The notes beneath the pieces were generated by a model. It was not told where the DNA came from and ran no database searches. It saw only the letters and a list, made by a program, of their open reading frames with translations. A stretch of DNA of 64,000 bases from Companilactobacillus ginsenosidimutans (GTDB lineage: Bacteria > Bacillota > Bacilli > Lactobacillales > Lactobacillaceae): the NCBI RefSeq assembly GCF_001050475.1, contig NZ_CP012034.1, forward strand, positions 1,178,001 through 1,242,000, read 5' to 3'. The position numbers and the translations under genes are program-made. This document shows, in pieces, positions 53,012 to 61,832 of the stretch (position 1 is its first letter; each line of letters opens with the position of its first letter).

Positions 53012-55261
53012 CTAGAATAAATACTTAGCTGTATAAGACTTAGCTACATCCTTAATCCCAGAAACAACTCCTTCATACAAGATCGAACCACCGCGAGATC
53101 CACCATCGGGTCCCATATCGATAATCCAGTCGGCACTACGCATCACATCAGTATTATGTTCAATTACCACCACTGTGTTGCCCTTATCCACTAAATCATT
53201 AATAATTCGGATAATATTTTCTATATCAGAAACGTGCAATCCTGTAGTTGGCTCGTCCAGAATAAAGACGTTGCCCTTCTTGTTCAGTTCCTTGGCGATC
53301 TTCAAACGCTGGCTTTCTCCACCAGACAAGGTGTTGAGCGTTTGTCCCAATGACAAATAGTCGAGGCCAACGTTTTGAATACTTGCTAATTTAGAACTAA
53401 TTTTTTTATCTTCAAAGAAATCGACCGCTTCTTCGATGGTCATGTTCATCACTTCAACGATGTTCTTGCCCTTCAATTTGTAATCGAGAACTTTCAAATC
53501 GTATCTGCCACCATGACAAATGGGACACTCAATTTCGGAGTTTTCCATAAACGAAAGGTTCATTTCAATTGTCCCTTTACCGTTACACTCAGGACATGCT
53601 CCGTCGGAATTATAACTGAACAATCCATCTTTAACATCATTGGCTTTGGCAAAAAGTTTTCTTATCTCAGCCATAATGCCGGTATAGGTGGCTGAATTTG
53701 AACGACTGTTGGCATGAAGTGGCGTTTGATCGATTATGACAGAGTCGGGATACTCTTTTGAAAACACTTGTTCAACTAAAGTACTCTTACCGGAACCAGC
53801 CACACCACTAACTACTGTGAACAAGCCTTCAGGAATACGGAGTGAGACGTTTTTCAAGTTGTGAAGTGAACTCTTTGAGCTCTCAATGAACTTGTCTGCG
53901 GGTCTAGGACTGTCATTTATTGGCAAATGATTCTTCAAATATTTACCCGTTAATGTATCCGATGTCAATAAGCCCTCATATGTACCTGTATAAGTTATTT
54001 TCCCACCATGAATACCTGCTTTTGGTCCAAGATCAATAATGTGGTCTGCAATTTTAATAACGTCTGGATCGTGTTCAACTACTAGAACAGTGTTTCCATT
54101 ATCACGAAGTTTCAGCAGCAAGTCATTTAGGCGGTGGACATCCCTTGGATGCAAGCCTGTACTGGGTTCATCGAGAATATATGTCAAACCAGTTAGACTA
54201 TTGGACAGGTATTTAACTGTTTTAACACGCTGCGATTCACCACCAGATAAACTCGTTGTCTCTCTAGTTAGACTTAGATAGTCCAGTCCGATGTCGACTA
54301 AGTCGCCTACTCTGCTTTGAATATCATTTACGATTGAAGTCATTTGACCGGACTTAAAATTGTCCATTTCCTTCAATAAATCATCTAATTGCATATTTGT
54401 TAAGTCGAAAATATTTTTACCATTAATCTTCGAAGCTAGAACTTTCTTGTTATAGCGCATTCCATGGCACTCAGCACATTCAGCCATTTCAGCAAATTTT
54501 GCCATACGCTTCTTAGCACTATCACTAGTTGATCCGCTGGCAGTAAAGTTAACACGATAAAATTGATGTTCAATTCCTTCATAATTTACTTCATGTTCAA
54601 CGCCTTTAATTTGAACTTTGACTTTCTTATTTCCATTTAATAAGTCATCCATTTCCTGCTTATTAAAATCTTTGACCGGCTTATCGTTATCAAACAAACC
54701 ACTCGTTAGGATAGTTTGTAAGTAATAAGAATTCTTAGTTGTGTAACCTGGAAGTAAGACTGCGCCTTCAGCAAGCGACTTATTGTAATCAATCGCCTTG
54801 TCTAATTTCAAAACATAGCTTCGACCGACGCCATCACATTTAGGACACATTCCAAGTGGATCATTAAATGAAAATGCGTTGCTAGCATCCCCATATTTAG
54901 GTTGTCCAAATCTTGAGAAAAGGATTCTGAACAACGGATTGATATCACTTATTGTTCCCAAAATTGAACGCGCGTTTCCACCTAATGGTTTCTGGTCGAT
55001 GATAATTGCTGTCGACAAATTGTGAATTTCGTCGGCATCAGGTCGTTTATATTTTGGTAAAAATAATCTTGTGTAACTGGAATAAGTACTATTTAACTGA
55101 CGTCCAGCTTCTTGGGCAATTGTGTCGAAGACAATCGACGACTTTCCCGAACCTGATACACCTGTAAAAACAGTTAGCTTATTTTTAGGAATCTTCAAAC
55201 TAACATTTTTCAAATTATTCTCACGGTCATTCACTATCTCGATATATTGATCATTAGACAT
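53012..55261 (-). CDS. UvrA-like ABC ATPase (resistance/repair paralogue)
   Basis: A 749-residue UvrA paralogue, shorter than excision-repair UvrA (~940). Two ABC ATPase halves: Walker A GVSGSGKSS and GVAGSGKST, signatures LSGGESQRVK and LSGGESQRLK. Zinc-finger-type Cys pairs are CPKCDG, CAECHG, CPECNGKG and CPICHGGR. Short UvrA-like proteins of this kind occur in Firmicutes and are linked to drug tolerance (DrrC-like), although the substrate here is unknown. No uvrB neighbour, so it is not the housekeeping gene. It is divergent from a MazEF-type pair. Confidence 0.85.
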   Translation of the reverse strand: MSNDQYIEIVNDRENNLKNVSLKIPKNKLTVFTGVSGSGKSSIVFDTIAQEAGRQLNSTYSSYTRLFLPKYKRPDADEIHNLSTAIIIDQKPLGGNARSILGTISDINPLFRILFSRFGQPKYGDASNAFSFNDPLGMCPKCDGVGRSYVLKLDKAIDYNKSLAEGAVLLPGYTTKNSYYLQTILTSGLFDNDKPVKDFNKQEMDDLLNGNKKVKVQIKGVEHEVNYEGIEHQFYRVNFTASGSTSDSAKKRMAKFAEMAECAECHGMRYNKKVLASKINGKNIFDLTNMQLDDLLKEMDNFKSGQMTSIVNDIQSRVGDLVDIGLDYLSLTRETTSLSGGESQRVKTVKYLSNSLTGLTYILDEPSTGLHPRDVHRLNDLLLKLRDNGNTVLVVEHDPDVIKIADHIIDLGPKAGIHGGKITYTGTYEGLLTSDTLTGKYLKNHLPINDSPRPADKFIESSKSSLHNLKNVSLRIPEGLFTVVSGVAGSGKSTLVEQVFSKEYPDSVIIDQTPLHANSRSNSATYTGIMAEIRKLFAKANDVKDGLFSYNSDGACPECNGKGTIEMNLSFMENSEIECPICHGGRYDLKVLDYKLKGKNIVEVMNMTIEEAVDFFEDKKISSKLASIQNVGLDYLSLGQTLNTLSGGESQRLKIAKELNKKGNVFILDEPTTGLHVSDIENIIRIINDLVDKGNTVVVIEHNTDVMRSADWIIDMGPDGGSRGGSILYEGVVSGIKDVAKSYTAKYLF

Positions 55262-55462
55262 GGCAAAACCTCCAAACGAATTTGAGTACTTTGTTGCGGG
55301 TTAATAGAGTATCACAAATAAGGGAATTGTTTAAGGAAAACTTGTGTAATTTATCCCTATACCAAGAAAGGAGGATCACTATTGAAATCAATCGATAATT
55401 TTGATTTTCAACTTTTTCCAATGTATACTCTGTATACACAAGGAATTGAGAGGATAGAAAAC

Positions 55463-55690
55463 ATGACTGTAAAAATCCGTAAAGTTGGAAATTCAAATAC
55501 ATTGACCGTACCAAATAATATCGAACCATTAGCAGAGGAATATGATGTATTCCAAAGTCGCGAGGGACTTATTATCTATTCACCAGTTGGACCTAATCCA
55601 TTTGATGATGAAGAGTTCATTGAAAAATATAAGCATCAGGAGAAAGACTTATTTGGAGGATACTTAGTTGGAAAAGAGCTACCAGATTAA
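55463..55690 (+). CDS. MazE/AbrB-type antitoxin
   Basis: A 75-residue antitoxin. The N-terminus MTVKIRKVGNSNTLTVPNNI is the AbrB/MazE swapped-hairpin DNA-binding motif, and the acidic C-terminus (DDEEFIEKYKHQEKDL) is the toxin-binding tail. The start at 55463 follows GAGAGGATAGAAAAC; an upstream in-frame TTG (55382) extends across the promoter and is rejected. It overlaps the toxin gene by 23 nt. Confidence 0.85.
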   Translation: MTVKIRKVGNSNTLTVPNNIEPLAEEYDVFQSREGLIIYSPVGPNPFDDEEFIEKYKHQEKDLFGGYLVGKELPD

Positions 55691-56033
55691 CGAATATGTT
55701 CCCAATCGGCAAGATGTTGTTTATATTGATTTCTTACCATCCATTGGTAAAGAGATTGGTAAAAGACGGCCTGCCGTAGTATTAAGTACTCAAGGATATT
55801 CAAAATTAACTGGACTGGTAATTGTTACTCCAATCACGCATGCTGAACATTCGGCGATGCGCTACTCAGAATTTTTTGTCCCAATATTCAATTCAAAAGT
55901 AGACGGCTATGTTAATCCATTGCAAATCCATAGTTTCGACATACATGAAAGAAACGTTCAATACATTAGTACCTTGAATGGATTGGATTTTTTCAGGGTA
56001 AACAATATTTTGAAAAAAATATTAAGATATTAG
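55668..56033 (+). CDS. MazF/PemK-family toxin
   Basis: A 121-residue mRNA-cleaving toxin: DVVYIDFLPSIGKEIGKRRP, AVVLSTQGYSKLTGLVIVTPI and ERNVQYISTLNG are the family segments. It probably starts at the TTG 55668 inside the antitoxin gene, preceded by GGAGGATACTTAG; this couples the two. Related to the toxin at 45268 but clearly diverged. A terminator follows at once. Confidence 0.85.
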   Translation: MEKSYQINEYVPNRQDVVYIDFLPSIGKEIGKRRPAVVLSTQGYSKLTGLVIVTPITHAEHSAMRYSEFFVPIFNSKVDGYVNPLQIHSFDIHERNVQYISTLNGLDFFRVNNILKKILRY

Positions 56034-56043
56034 TATTTCTTTT

Positions 56044-56083
56044 GACAACAAAAAGGGACCCTGTTTGGAGTCCCTTTTTTTGT
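56044..56083 (+). terminator. Terminator after the second toxin
   Basis: AAAAAGGGAC pairs with GTCCCTTTTT around CCTGTTTGGA. Confidence 0.88.
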
Positions 56084-56097
56084 GGTGTTCAGTTCTA

Positions 56098-56215
56098 AGG
56101 TTGGTAATTTCTCCTCCGCTGTTTGCTCCAGAGAAATTTACCTGCTACCAATTCAATTGTTAACCGATCTATTTTTATAGCGGAAACGAGTTCCGGAAGC
56201 CAAAAGTCTCCGCTC
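56098..56215. repeat. Unclassified intergenic hairpin region
   Basis: GGTAATTTCTC pairs with GAGAAATTTACC, and GCGGA further on with TCCGC. Different sequence from families A-C, though similar in layout. No gene in 56034-56234. Confidence 0.4.
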
Positions 56216-56234
56216 TCTATTTCTTCTCCACTCT

Positions 56235-56705
56235 CTATTTTGCTAACTCTGCCTTTATTTCATCTTCAAAACTCTCAGGTTTAGTAACTGGAGCATAACG
56301 ATGCACCAACTGTCCATCTCGTCCAATTAAGAACTTGGTAAAGTTCCATTTGATTTTTCCATGACCAGCTTCGTCTTTTAAATATGTGAACAATGGATCT
56401 TCGTCACTACCATTAACAGAAACTTTCTCCGTCATTGGGAAAGTTACTCCATAATGCATTTGGCAGTAATCACTAGTTGCTTCATCAGAATCTAATTCTT
56501 GATGGAATTGATTTGATGGTAAACCTAATATTTCGAATCCTTGATCATGATATTTTTTATATAAAGTTTCCATAGATTCTAGTTGTGGTGCGAACCCACA
56601 TTTACTGGCAGTATTCACGATTAATACGACTTTACCCTTGTAGTCATTGAAATCGATTTTTTTACCGTTCATTTCTGTCTCTGAAAAATCATAAATTGTT
56701 GTCAT
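56235..56705 (-). CDS. Glutathione-peroxidase-family protein (Cys type)
   Basis: Peroxide-reducing enzyme, 156 residues. The active-site block is VLIVNTASKCGFAPQLESME with Cys in place of Sec, LGLPSNQF supplies the Gln region, and KIKWNFTKFLIGRDG supplies the Trp/Asn. Bacterial Cys forms generally use thioredoxin as donor. The start at 56705 follows GAGAGGATGACCAAT. A single gene ahead of a small membrane protein. Confidence 0.9.
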   Translation of the reverse strand: MTTIYDFSETEMNGKKIDFNDYKGKVVLIVNTASKCGFAPQLESMETLYKKYHDQGFEILGLPSNQFHQELDSDEATSDYCQMHYGVTFPMTEKVSVNGSDEDPLFTYLKDEAGHGKIKWNFTKFLIGRDGQLVHRYAPVTKPESFEDEIKAELAK

Positions 56706-56748
56706 ATTGGTCATCCTCTCCGTTCAAGCTTTTGGTTATTATACTGCT

Positions 56749-56940
56749 TCAATTATTTTTTTGTTTGTAATTAAAATATACCCACTGAGCAACAAAAAGT
56801 ATTACTAATGCAATGAGTAATATCCAATAATTAAAGTTTTTTGTCATAACACCTGTTATAACCAATCCATAATAAATAACTCCAAGTACCACTAATTCGT
56901 ATACAAAAAATCTGATTGTTTTCCTCAATGCTTTAGCCAT
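56749..56940 (-). CDS. Small membrane protein, two helices
   Basis: A 63-residue protein with two hydrophobic segments (FFVYELVVLGVIYYGLVITG and WILLIALVILFVAQWVYF) and basic ends. Family not recognised. GGGGAATTAT precedes the ATG. It is divergent from another small membrane protein gene across a 36-bp perfect palindrome. Confidence 0.6.
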   Translation of the reverse strand: MAKALRKTIRFFVYELVVLGVIYYGLVITGVMTKNFNYWILLIALVILFVAQWVYFNYKQKNN

Positions 56941-56957
56941 ATAATTCCCCTATTTCC

Positions 56958-56993
56958 TTATTATGTCCATTCACATGTGAATGGACATAATAA
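56958..56993. promoter_or_regulatory. 36-bp perfect palindrome
   Basis: Each half reads TTATTATGTCCATTCACA inward, giving 18-bp arms without a spacer. It sits between two divergent small membrane-protein genes. An operator for a homodimeric repressor is the likely use. Confidence 0.75.
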
Positions 56994-57083
56994 CTTATAA
57001 CTGATTTCTTAATCTTTTGATGCTAAACGATATTACAAGTATACATTATTCGTAAGAAATACATGATAGGAAGGTAATCCAAA

Positions 57084-57314
57084 ATGTTTATTCACGATCC
57101 AATCTATCCTGTAGTATATGCATTTGTCGTAATAGGTTTTGGAATTATATTCTCGATATTTTACTTTTTTAGAAAACAAGATAAATTAATAAATATTTTT
57201 GAAAAATATCGAGAGAAAGTCGATAAAATTGAAGGCCCATTTGGAATTCTACCTGACTTCTTTGCTTTTATAGCTTACTGCTTTGAAATACTCATTAAAA
57301 TATTCATCAAATAA
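57084..57314 (+). CDS. Small membrane protein
   Basis: A 76-residue protein: one strong N-terminal helix (VVYAFVVIGFGIIFSIFYFF), a charged middle (KYREKVDKIEG) and a second hydrophobic stretch (FFAFIAYCFEILIKIFIK). Family not recognised. AGGAAGGTAATCCAAA precedes the ATG. Divergent from the other small membrane protein; they may share the palindrome. Confidence 0.55.
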   Translation: MFIHDPIYPVVYAFVVIGFGIIFSIFYFFRKQDKLINIFEKYREKVDKIEGPFGILPDFFAFIAYCFEILIKIFIK

Positions 57315-57379
57315 TTTAAATGTAGTCCCGCTGATATTATTTTTTTCAAACTTGACCAAACTTGTCATTTTTGATCAAA

Positions 57380-57590
57380 ACCAGTCGCAAGAGTTGAGAA
57401 ATATTCGAAGGCAGTGAAAGTGGCGTTAGGGCGGCGAACCATGCCACCCTTACACCACCGGGCGAGTTTGGAGACTTACCGCACTTTGGTAAGGCTTCAA
57501 ACCGAGTTTCGAGACCGCACTTCAGGCTCGGAACGTCCCGCACAGCCGAAGAATATTTCTCAGCTCTGGAGACGGCATATTTAGCTAGTC
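57380..57590 (+). repeat. Structured repeat family B, copy B2
   Basis: The outer arms GAGTTGAGAAATATTCGAAG and GAAGAATATTTCTCAGCTCT pair. Hairpin 1 is GTTTGGAGACTTACC/GGTAAGGCTTCAAAC with loop GCACTTT. Hairpin 2 is GTTTCGAG/CTCGGAAC. Compared with B1 both arms have changed together. No gene in 57315-57650. Confidence 0.85.
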
Positions 57591-57605
57591 CAATGCCAAT
57601 TAAAA

Positions 57606-57636
57606 CAAAAAAAGACCCCACCAAAGTGGGATCACA
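57606..57636 (-). terminator. Terminator after the immunity-like gene
   Basis: On the minus strand GATCCCAC-TTTG-GTGGGGTC, followed by TTTTTTT. Confidence 0.85.
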
Positions 57637-57650
57637 ATCATATTCTATTT

Positions 57651-57926
57651 TTAGTACAATGCGAATGTAGCACCCTTAGCCATCCACTTGATTTGGTCTT
57701 CGTAATTGTTAACAATACGAAGTTGACCAATTGTCTTCATAACGCGTTCGTCATCCTTAAGACGACCAAAAAGATACGTGAATGAGTAGTTATCATCTAC
57801 TAAATTATAGGTTCTCAACACTAAATCTTTTGTGTAGTTATCCTTATCAATTTCCTTATTCGCGTTAATGTCTGTGTAAAGCTCTGACAAAACCTTCTTA
57901 GCTTCTGTATTATCATTTAACTCCAT
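57651..57926 (-). CDS. Possible bacteriocin immunity protein
   Basis: A 91-residue soluble, probably four-helix protein (VLSELYTDINANKEIDKDNY; LRTYNLVDDNYSFTYLFGRL). Its size, helical pattern and the LSELY-type N-terminal region resemble class IIa immunity proteins, which protect against pediocin-like peptides. No bacteriocin gene is nearby, so it would be an orphan immunity gene. The similarity is by impression only. Weak binding site (GCAGGTGTGTATTT). Confidence 0.4.
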   Translation of the reverse strand: MELNDNTEAKKVLSELYTDINANKEIDKDNYTKDLVLRTYNLVDDNYSFTYLFGRLKDDERVMKTIGQLRIVNNYEDQIKWMAKGATFALY

Positions 57927-58063
57927 AAATACACACCTGCTTTGTAAATTTTCATCTTGCTTTCCGTTTATATGTAGATACTATCATACCTATACCAATT
58001 AAGATATGTGTTTAATAATATCTTCACAAAATAATCAATATTGAAGATTCAATGAAGTGGATA

Positions 58064-58140
58064 TGTTACACTATATGTATTGACGCTCCCATTTGGGATG
58101 ACGCCGCAGAGCACTCGGAGTGACCGAGGCTCTTTTTTTT
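58064..58140 (+). ncRNA. Candidate small RNA
   Basis: An extended -10 box TGTTACACT (58064-58072) is followed by a ~60-nt transcript region that ends in GAGC-A-CTCGG-AGTGA-CCGAG-GCTC and eight T residues. A small CCCATTTGGG hairpin comes first. No plus-strand gene lies upstream or within 3 kb downstream, so a terminated short RNA explains it best. Class unknown. Confidence 0.5.
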
Positions 58141-58155
58141 CGCCCAAATTTAAAA

Positions 58156-59637
58156 TTACATATCGTGAGATTTAACTGTCTTTGTAAATCCCATACGATA
58201 CAAAACAACTAACAGTATTGCGACAACAATTAACAAGATAAGTGCCGTCAGCATAATGTTATGGATTCCCGAAAACAAGATAGTTCTCATTTCTGGCAAT
58301 AAATGTTGTGGCAGTCTGGTTGCAGCTTTTGAGTCACTCAATTTGTTCATCATTGACATAGTGATGCTGCCATGACTTTTTTCAACGCCCTCAAACAGCG
58401 CATGATTCAAAATAACACCATAAATAGATGACATAAATGTCTGAGATAAAATCCTGACCAAGTATGCAAATGAAGTAGCAATCGGAACATCCCTTGGTTC
58501 AGCATCATACTGAACGGCCACCTGTAAAACGTTAAAACAGAGTCCTAGACCAAATCCTTCAAAGGTACCCATAACTAATAGAAAAGCATAACTAGTGTGC
58601 TGACCGGCAAAAAATAAGCCAATGAAGGCCACTAAGAAAGCTGCAGTACCAATAGAAATAATATTGTACCGTCCCAACCTTCTTTGAAAAACTGGGCCCA
58701 ATTCAGATCCAGCAAAATTAGTCACCGAACCAGGAATTTGAGTCATACCACCAATTAACGCACTCAGTCCCAAAATACCTTGCGCCCACATTGGCACATA
58801 AATATTGAACGCCACAAAAGCTCCCCATAATATTGCGAATAAAATCATATCGACTACCAATTGAGGATTCTTGAACAATCGATTTGGCACGATTGGATCC
58901 TCAGCCTTGTTCTCAACAAAGACCATCCATGTGACCAAAATTATTCCTACGAAGATGAAAGCTAGTGTCACATATATTGGACTAACACCTAATTCTTGAA
59001 TACCAACTAAAATAGAAACTAATCCAAGCACCATTAAAATTGCGCCGTGATAGTCAATTTTCGACTTATTGAGTTTCTGTTTAATTTTGAAGAAGAATAC
59101 AATAATTAAAATGGATATCAACGCAATTGGTAAATTAATGAAGAACACCCAATGCCAACTGAATTGATCAACAATCCATCCGCCTAATAGAGGTCCAATG
59201 ATTGAAGTACCACTGAAACTTGCGGCTGCGACGCCAATAACCTGTGCACGTCGTCTGAGGTTTTTGAAAATTTGTGAGTAGATAATAAATGGAATTGTAT
59301 TCATACCACCGGCACCGATTCCCATGAATCCACGCGCGATGATGAACCAAGTAATATTTGGTGCTAATCCTTGGAACAATGCTCCAACCATGAATACTAT
59401 TGTAGCGGAGATATAGGCGGTCTTATTCCCTCGTCGCTCGCCAAATTTACTCCAAAGTGGTGTCGAAACTGCCATCCCCAATAGGAAAATGGCCACTAGC
59501 CATCCCATAAATTGAATTCCGTGCAGATCACTAATAATTGCCGGTAGAGCTGTATTAATAATTGTCGCATCAAGACCTGCCATTGCATTGGACAAAATCA
59601 ATGCGAATGTAACGATAAACTTTCTATTTCTGCTCAA
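58156..59637 (-). CDS. MFS multidrug exporter (DHA2-like, 14 TM)
   Basis: A 493-residue drug/proton antiporter. Helix 1 has GLDATIINTALPAIISDL, motif A is WSKFGERRGNKTAY, and motif C is GPLLGGWIVDQFSWHWVFFINLPIA. Closer to the LmrB/MDR-type than the exporter at 37385. The ATG is at 59637 with GGGGAAATTACTTTG upstream. No regulator adjoins it. Substrate unknown. Confidence 0.87.
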   Translation of the reverse strand: MSRNRKFIVTFALILSNAMAGLDATIINTALPAIISDLHGIQFMGWLVAIFLLGMAVSTPLWSKFGERRGNKTAYISATIVFMVGALFQGLAPNITWFIIARGFMGIGAGGMNTIPFIIYSQIFKNLRRRAQVIGVAAASFSGTSIIGPLLGGWIVDQFSWHWVFFINLPIALISILIIVFFFKIKQKLNKSKIDYHGAILMVLGLVSILVGIQELGVSPIYVTLAFIFVGIILVTWMVFVENKAEDPIVPNRLFKNPQLVVDMILFAILWGAFVAFNIYVPMWAQGILGLSALIGGMTQIPGSVTNFAGSELGPVFQRRLGRYNIISIGTAAFLVAFIGLFFAGQHTSYAFLLVMGTFEGFGLGLCFNVLQVAVQYDAEPRDVPIATSFAYLVRILSQTFMSSIYGVILNHALFEGVEKSHGSITMSMMNKLSDSKAATRLPQHLLPEMRTILFSGIHNIMLTALILLIVVAILLVVLYRMGFTKTVKSHDM

Positions 59638-59751
59638 AGTAATTTCCCCTTATTTAATCCCATACAACATATTACGCAAATGTTTACTATATAACTTAAA
59701 ATTTTAGACTTATGAAAATTCATAGTCAATTATGATATCTTTTTCAGAAAA

Positions 59752-59785
59752 TAAAAAAGCCCTCGCAAGAGGACTTTTATTTTTA
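59752..59785 (-). terminator. Terminator after the ABC operon
   Basis: On the minus strand AAAAGTCCTC-TTGC-GAGGGCTTTT, followed by TTATTTT. Confidence 0.85.
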
Positions 59786-60568
59786 TTATGATTCAGAAAC
59801 TGTTTCAACCCAACGACTCATCAAGTATATATTGAGTACGATTTCGAGAGCTGCTAGAACTAAGATACCTAATAAGTTCAATGTAAATGACCAAGCATCT
59901 CCTGAATTATTCATCATGAAGATTGAATCTTGCATGAAGTTCATTACATACCCAACGATTCTAAGAACAACTAAGATAACTACAACATAGACAATAAAAC
60001 TAATGATTCGACTTCTTGAATATGGAAGAAAGCTATTTCCAACACGTGTTAACAAATGAATGAGTGAGATTGTTGACCATGTCAAAATAAGTACACCAAC
60101 CATCAATAAGATCATTAATAACATTCCTACAATTAATTTATTCCAAGGAACATCTGTCTGACCATTCATCATAGTGACCAAATTCAATGAGTCCATATAG
60201 TTTTGCCAGTTAAATGCTGCTGTTAAAGCAAATGCGGCCAATTCAATCACACCAACATATATAAATCCAACAAATGAAGTTAATAGATTTGTTAAGTAAA
60301 ACTTGGTATCACCAATAGGAATCAGTCGGTAACTATCGCGAGTATATGTTTTTTCATGTCTGACGGTCAATCTGATAAACGCAACAAACATCGCAAAGAA
60401 TGACCATGATAAAGTAACTTGTAAAAATGTATCATTTGAAAAATGTCCAGTTACTAGTATCCAGATAGCTGACACAACGACAGCAAGTAAGTTAATCAAT
60501 AGTATGAAATTCATCTCACGGAATTTGTCAGCCATTGAAACTTTGAAAAAGTCTTTAAAACTAGTCAT
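59786..60568 (-). CDS. ABC transporter permease
   Basis: A 260-residue membrane subunit with about six helices. It begins MTSFKDFFKVSMADKFREMN and contains the LLINLLAVVVSAIWILVTG and ILVLAALEIVLNIYLM helices. The start at 60568 overlaps the ATPase gene by 8 nt. Third gene of a GntR - ATPase - permease operon of the YtrA-YtrB type. Such transporters respond to envelope stress; cargo unknown. Confidence 0.75.
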   Translation of the reverse strand: MTSFKDFFKVSMADKFREMNFILLINLLAVVVSAIWILVTGHFSNDTFLQVTLSWSFFAMFVAFIRLTVRHEKTYTRDSYRLIPIGDTKFYLTNLLTSFVGFIYVGVIELAAFALTAAFNWQNYMDSLNLVTMMNGQTDVPWNKLIVGMLLMILLMVGVLILTWSTISLIHLLTRVGNSFLPYSRSRIISFIVYVVVILVVLRIVGYVMNFMQDSIFMMNNSGDAWSFTLNLLGILVLAALEIVLNIYLMSRWVETVSES

Positions 60569-61271
60569 TATTTTTACCCCCTCTGTACAAACTTTCGTAG
60601 AAGTCTTCGATCTCCATACCCTTATCTTCACGAATCTTATCAGCAGCAATTTGGCAGTTGATTGTTTCATCTTTAATCACGACAATTTCATCAAGCAGTG
60701 GAGCAATCTCGGAAACATAGTGATCACTAATTACGATAGTCGAATTTTCAGGCTTCCATTTGATAATACTGTTAATAATATCCTTACGGCTCATACTGTC
60801 GATACCATCAAAAGGCTCGTCCAGCAAGTACAAATCACATTGACGAGAAAGAGTTAATGCAATAACAAATTTTTCTTTATTACCCTTTGATAATGCAGAA
60901 AGTTTTAATGAGCGTTCGATATTTAGGAATTCGGCCAATTCGTCAAAACGTTTCGAATCGAAATCTTCATATACAGTGGCATAAAACTTAACAATTTTTT
61001 CCAAACGAGTGCTTAATGGAAATGCGCCTAAATGGTCCATGTAACTGACTTTACTTTTACGTTCAGCAACTTTAGTTACGCCGTTTACTTCGATAATACC
61101 TTTTCCCTGGGCAACTCCAGTGATTAGACGCATTAAAGTCGTTTTACCAGCACCATTTTCTCCAAGTAATCCAATTATCTTGCCGCTTTGGAGAGTTAAA
61201 TTGACGTTTTCCAAAATTCTCTTCAGTCGGTGACTGTAATTTAAGTCTTTAATCTTTAAAATTTCAGACAT
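60561..61271 (-). CDS. ABC transporter ATP-binding protein
   Basis: A 236-residue ATPase: Walker A GLLGENGAGKTT at about 36-47 and Walker B LYLLDEPFDGID. The signature region reads LSALSKGNKEKF, without a canonical LSGGQ, as is seen in other YtrB-like members. The start at 61271 overlaps the GntR gene by 8 nt with GGGGTGC upstream. Energises the downstream permease. Confidence 0.88.
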   Translation of the reverse strand: MSEILKIKDLNYSHRLKRILENVNLTLQSGKIIGLLGENGAGKTTLMRLITGVAQGKGIIEVNGVTKVAERKSKVSYMDHLGAFPLSTRLEKIVKFYATVYEDFDSKRFDELAEFLNIERSLKLSALSKGNKEKFVIALTLSRQCDLYLLDEPFDGIDSMSRKDIINSIIKWKPENSTIVISDHYVSEIAPLLDEIVVIKDETINCQIAADKIREDKGMEIEDFYESLYRGGKNND

Positions 61272-61647
61272 TTGTAGCACCCCTATCTTCAATATATTTT
61301 TTAAATTCGGATAATATTTCCTGATCAGTCAAGTTCAATGAATGTAATTGCTCATATGCTATAGAAATTTGTTCGAGAACTAATTTACTTTTTAAATCAT
61401 TTATTAGCTCTATATCAGTCGTCACAAAATTTCCTTTACCACGTTGAGATTCAATGATTTTGTCATTCACCATTTCAGTTAGTGAACGCTGAACTGTGTT
61501 TACATTGGCTGTAACGTCCACTGCTAGTTGGCGAACAGATGGCAATTTCTCACCAGGTTGAATATCGCCAATGATTATTTGATTGTAAAGATAACTTTGA
61601 ATTTGAAGATAAATCGGAATCTTGTCGTCAAATTTCACATCCTCCAC
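61264..61647 (-). CDS. GntR-family regulator (YtrA type)
   Basis: A 127-residue repressor with a winged helix (IPIYLQIQSYLYNQIIIGDI, then GEKLPSVRQLAVDVTANVNT and VQRSLTEM) and a short YtrA-type C-terminal dimer domain. The start is a GTG at 61647 after AGGAAATGAG; a second GTG at 61638 next to GGTGGAGG is an alternative. It controls its own ABC operon through a 26-bp dyad over the -10 box. Confidence 0.85.
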   Translation of the reverse strand: MEDVKFDDKIPIYLQIQSYLYNQIIIGDIQPGEKLPSVRQLAVDVTANVNTVQRSLTEMVNDKIIESQRGKGNFVTTDIELINDLKSKLVLEQISIAYEQLHSLNLTDQEILSEFKKYIEDRGATNV

Positions 61648-61656
61648 CTCATTTCC

Positions 61657-61707
61657 TAGTGTATTAGTTTACTAGTACACTATAAAACTGTTACACCAAA
61701 AATGCAA
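61657..61707 (-). promoter_or_regulatory. GntR-ABC operon promoter and operator
   Basis: On the minus strand TTGCAT (61702-61707), a 17-nt spacer and TATAGT (61679-61684). A near-perfect dyad, TAGTGTAYTAGT / ACTARTACACTA (61657-61682), overlaps the -10 box. Confidence 0.8.
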
Positions 61708-61788
61708 GAATTTATTTGATCAAAGTGGATAAAGGTCTATAAAATATCAATTTCTTGTCTTAATTTCACAAACTCTAGCGCCAAAAGA

Positions 61789-61803
61789 ATGAAAGCGGTA
61801 TCA
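61789..61803 (+). promoter_or_regulatory. cre site (CcpA) upstream of the HAD gene
   Basis: ATGAAAGCGGTATCA fits the WTGNAANCGNWNNCA consensus at every fixed position. It lies 30 bp before the HAD phosphatase start, where CcpA would repress in the presence of preferred sugar. Confidence 0.7.
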
Positions 61804-61832
61804 TAAACATATTGCAACTCTGGAGGGCGCCA

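Noticed and set aside
53012..55261. Housekeeping uvrA
   Set aside because: Too short, no uvrB next to it, and organised like the UvrA-like resistance paralogues.
57346..57624. Minus-strand frame through repeat B2
   Set aside because: Covers the repeat hairpins; the frame is not kept in copy B1.
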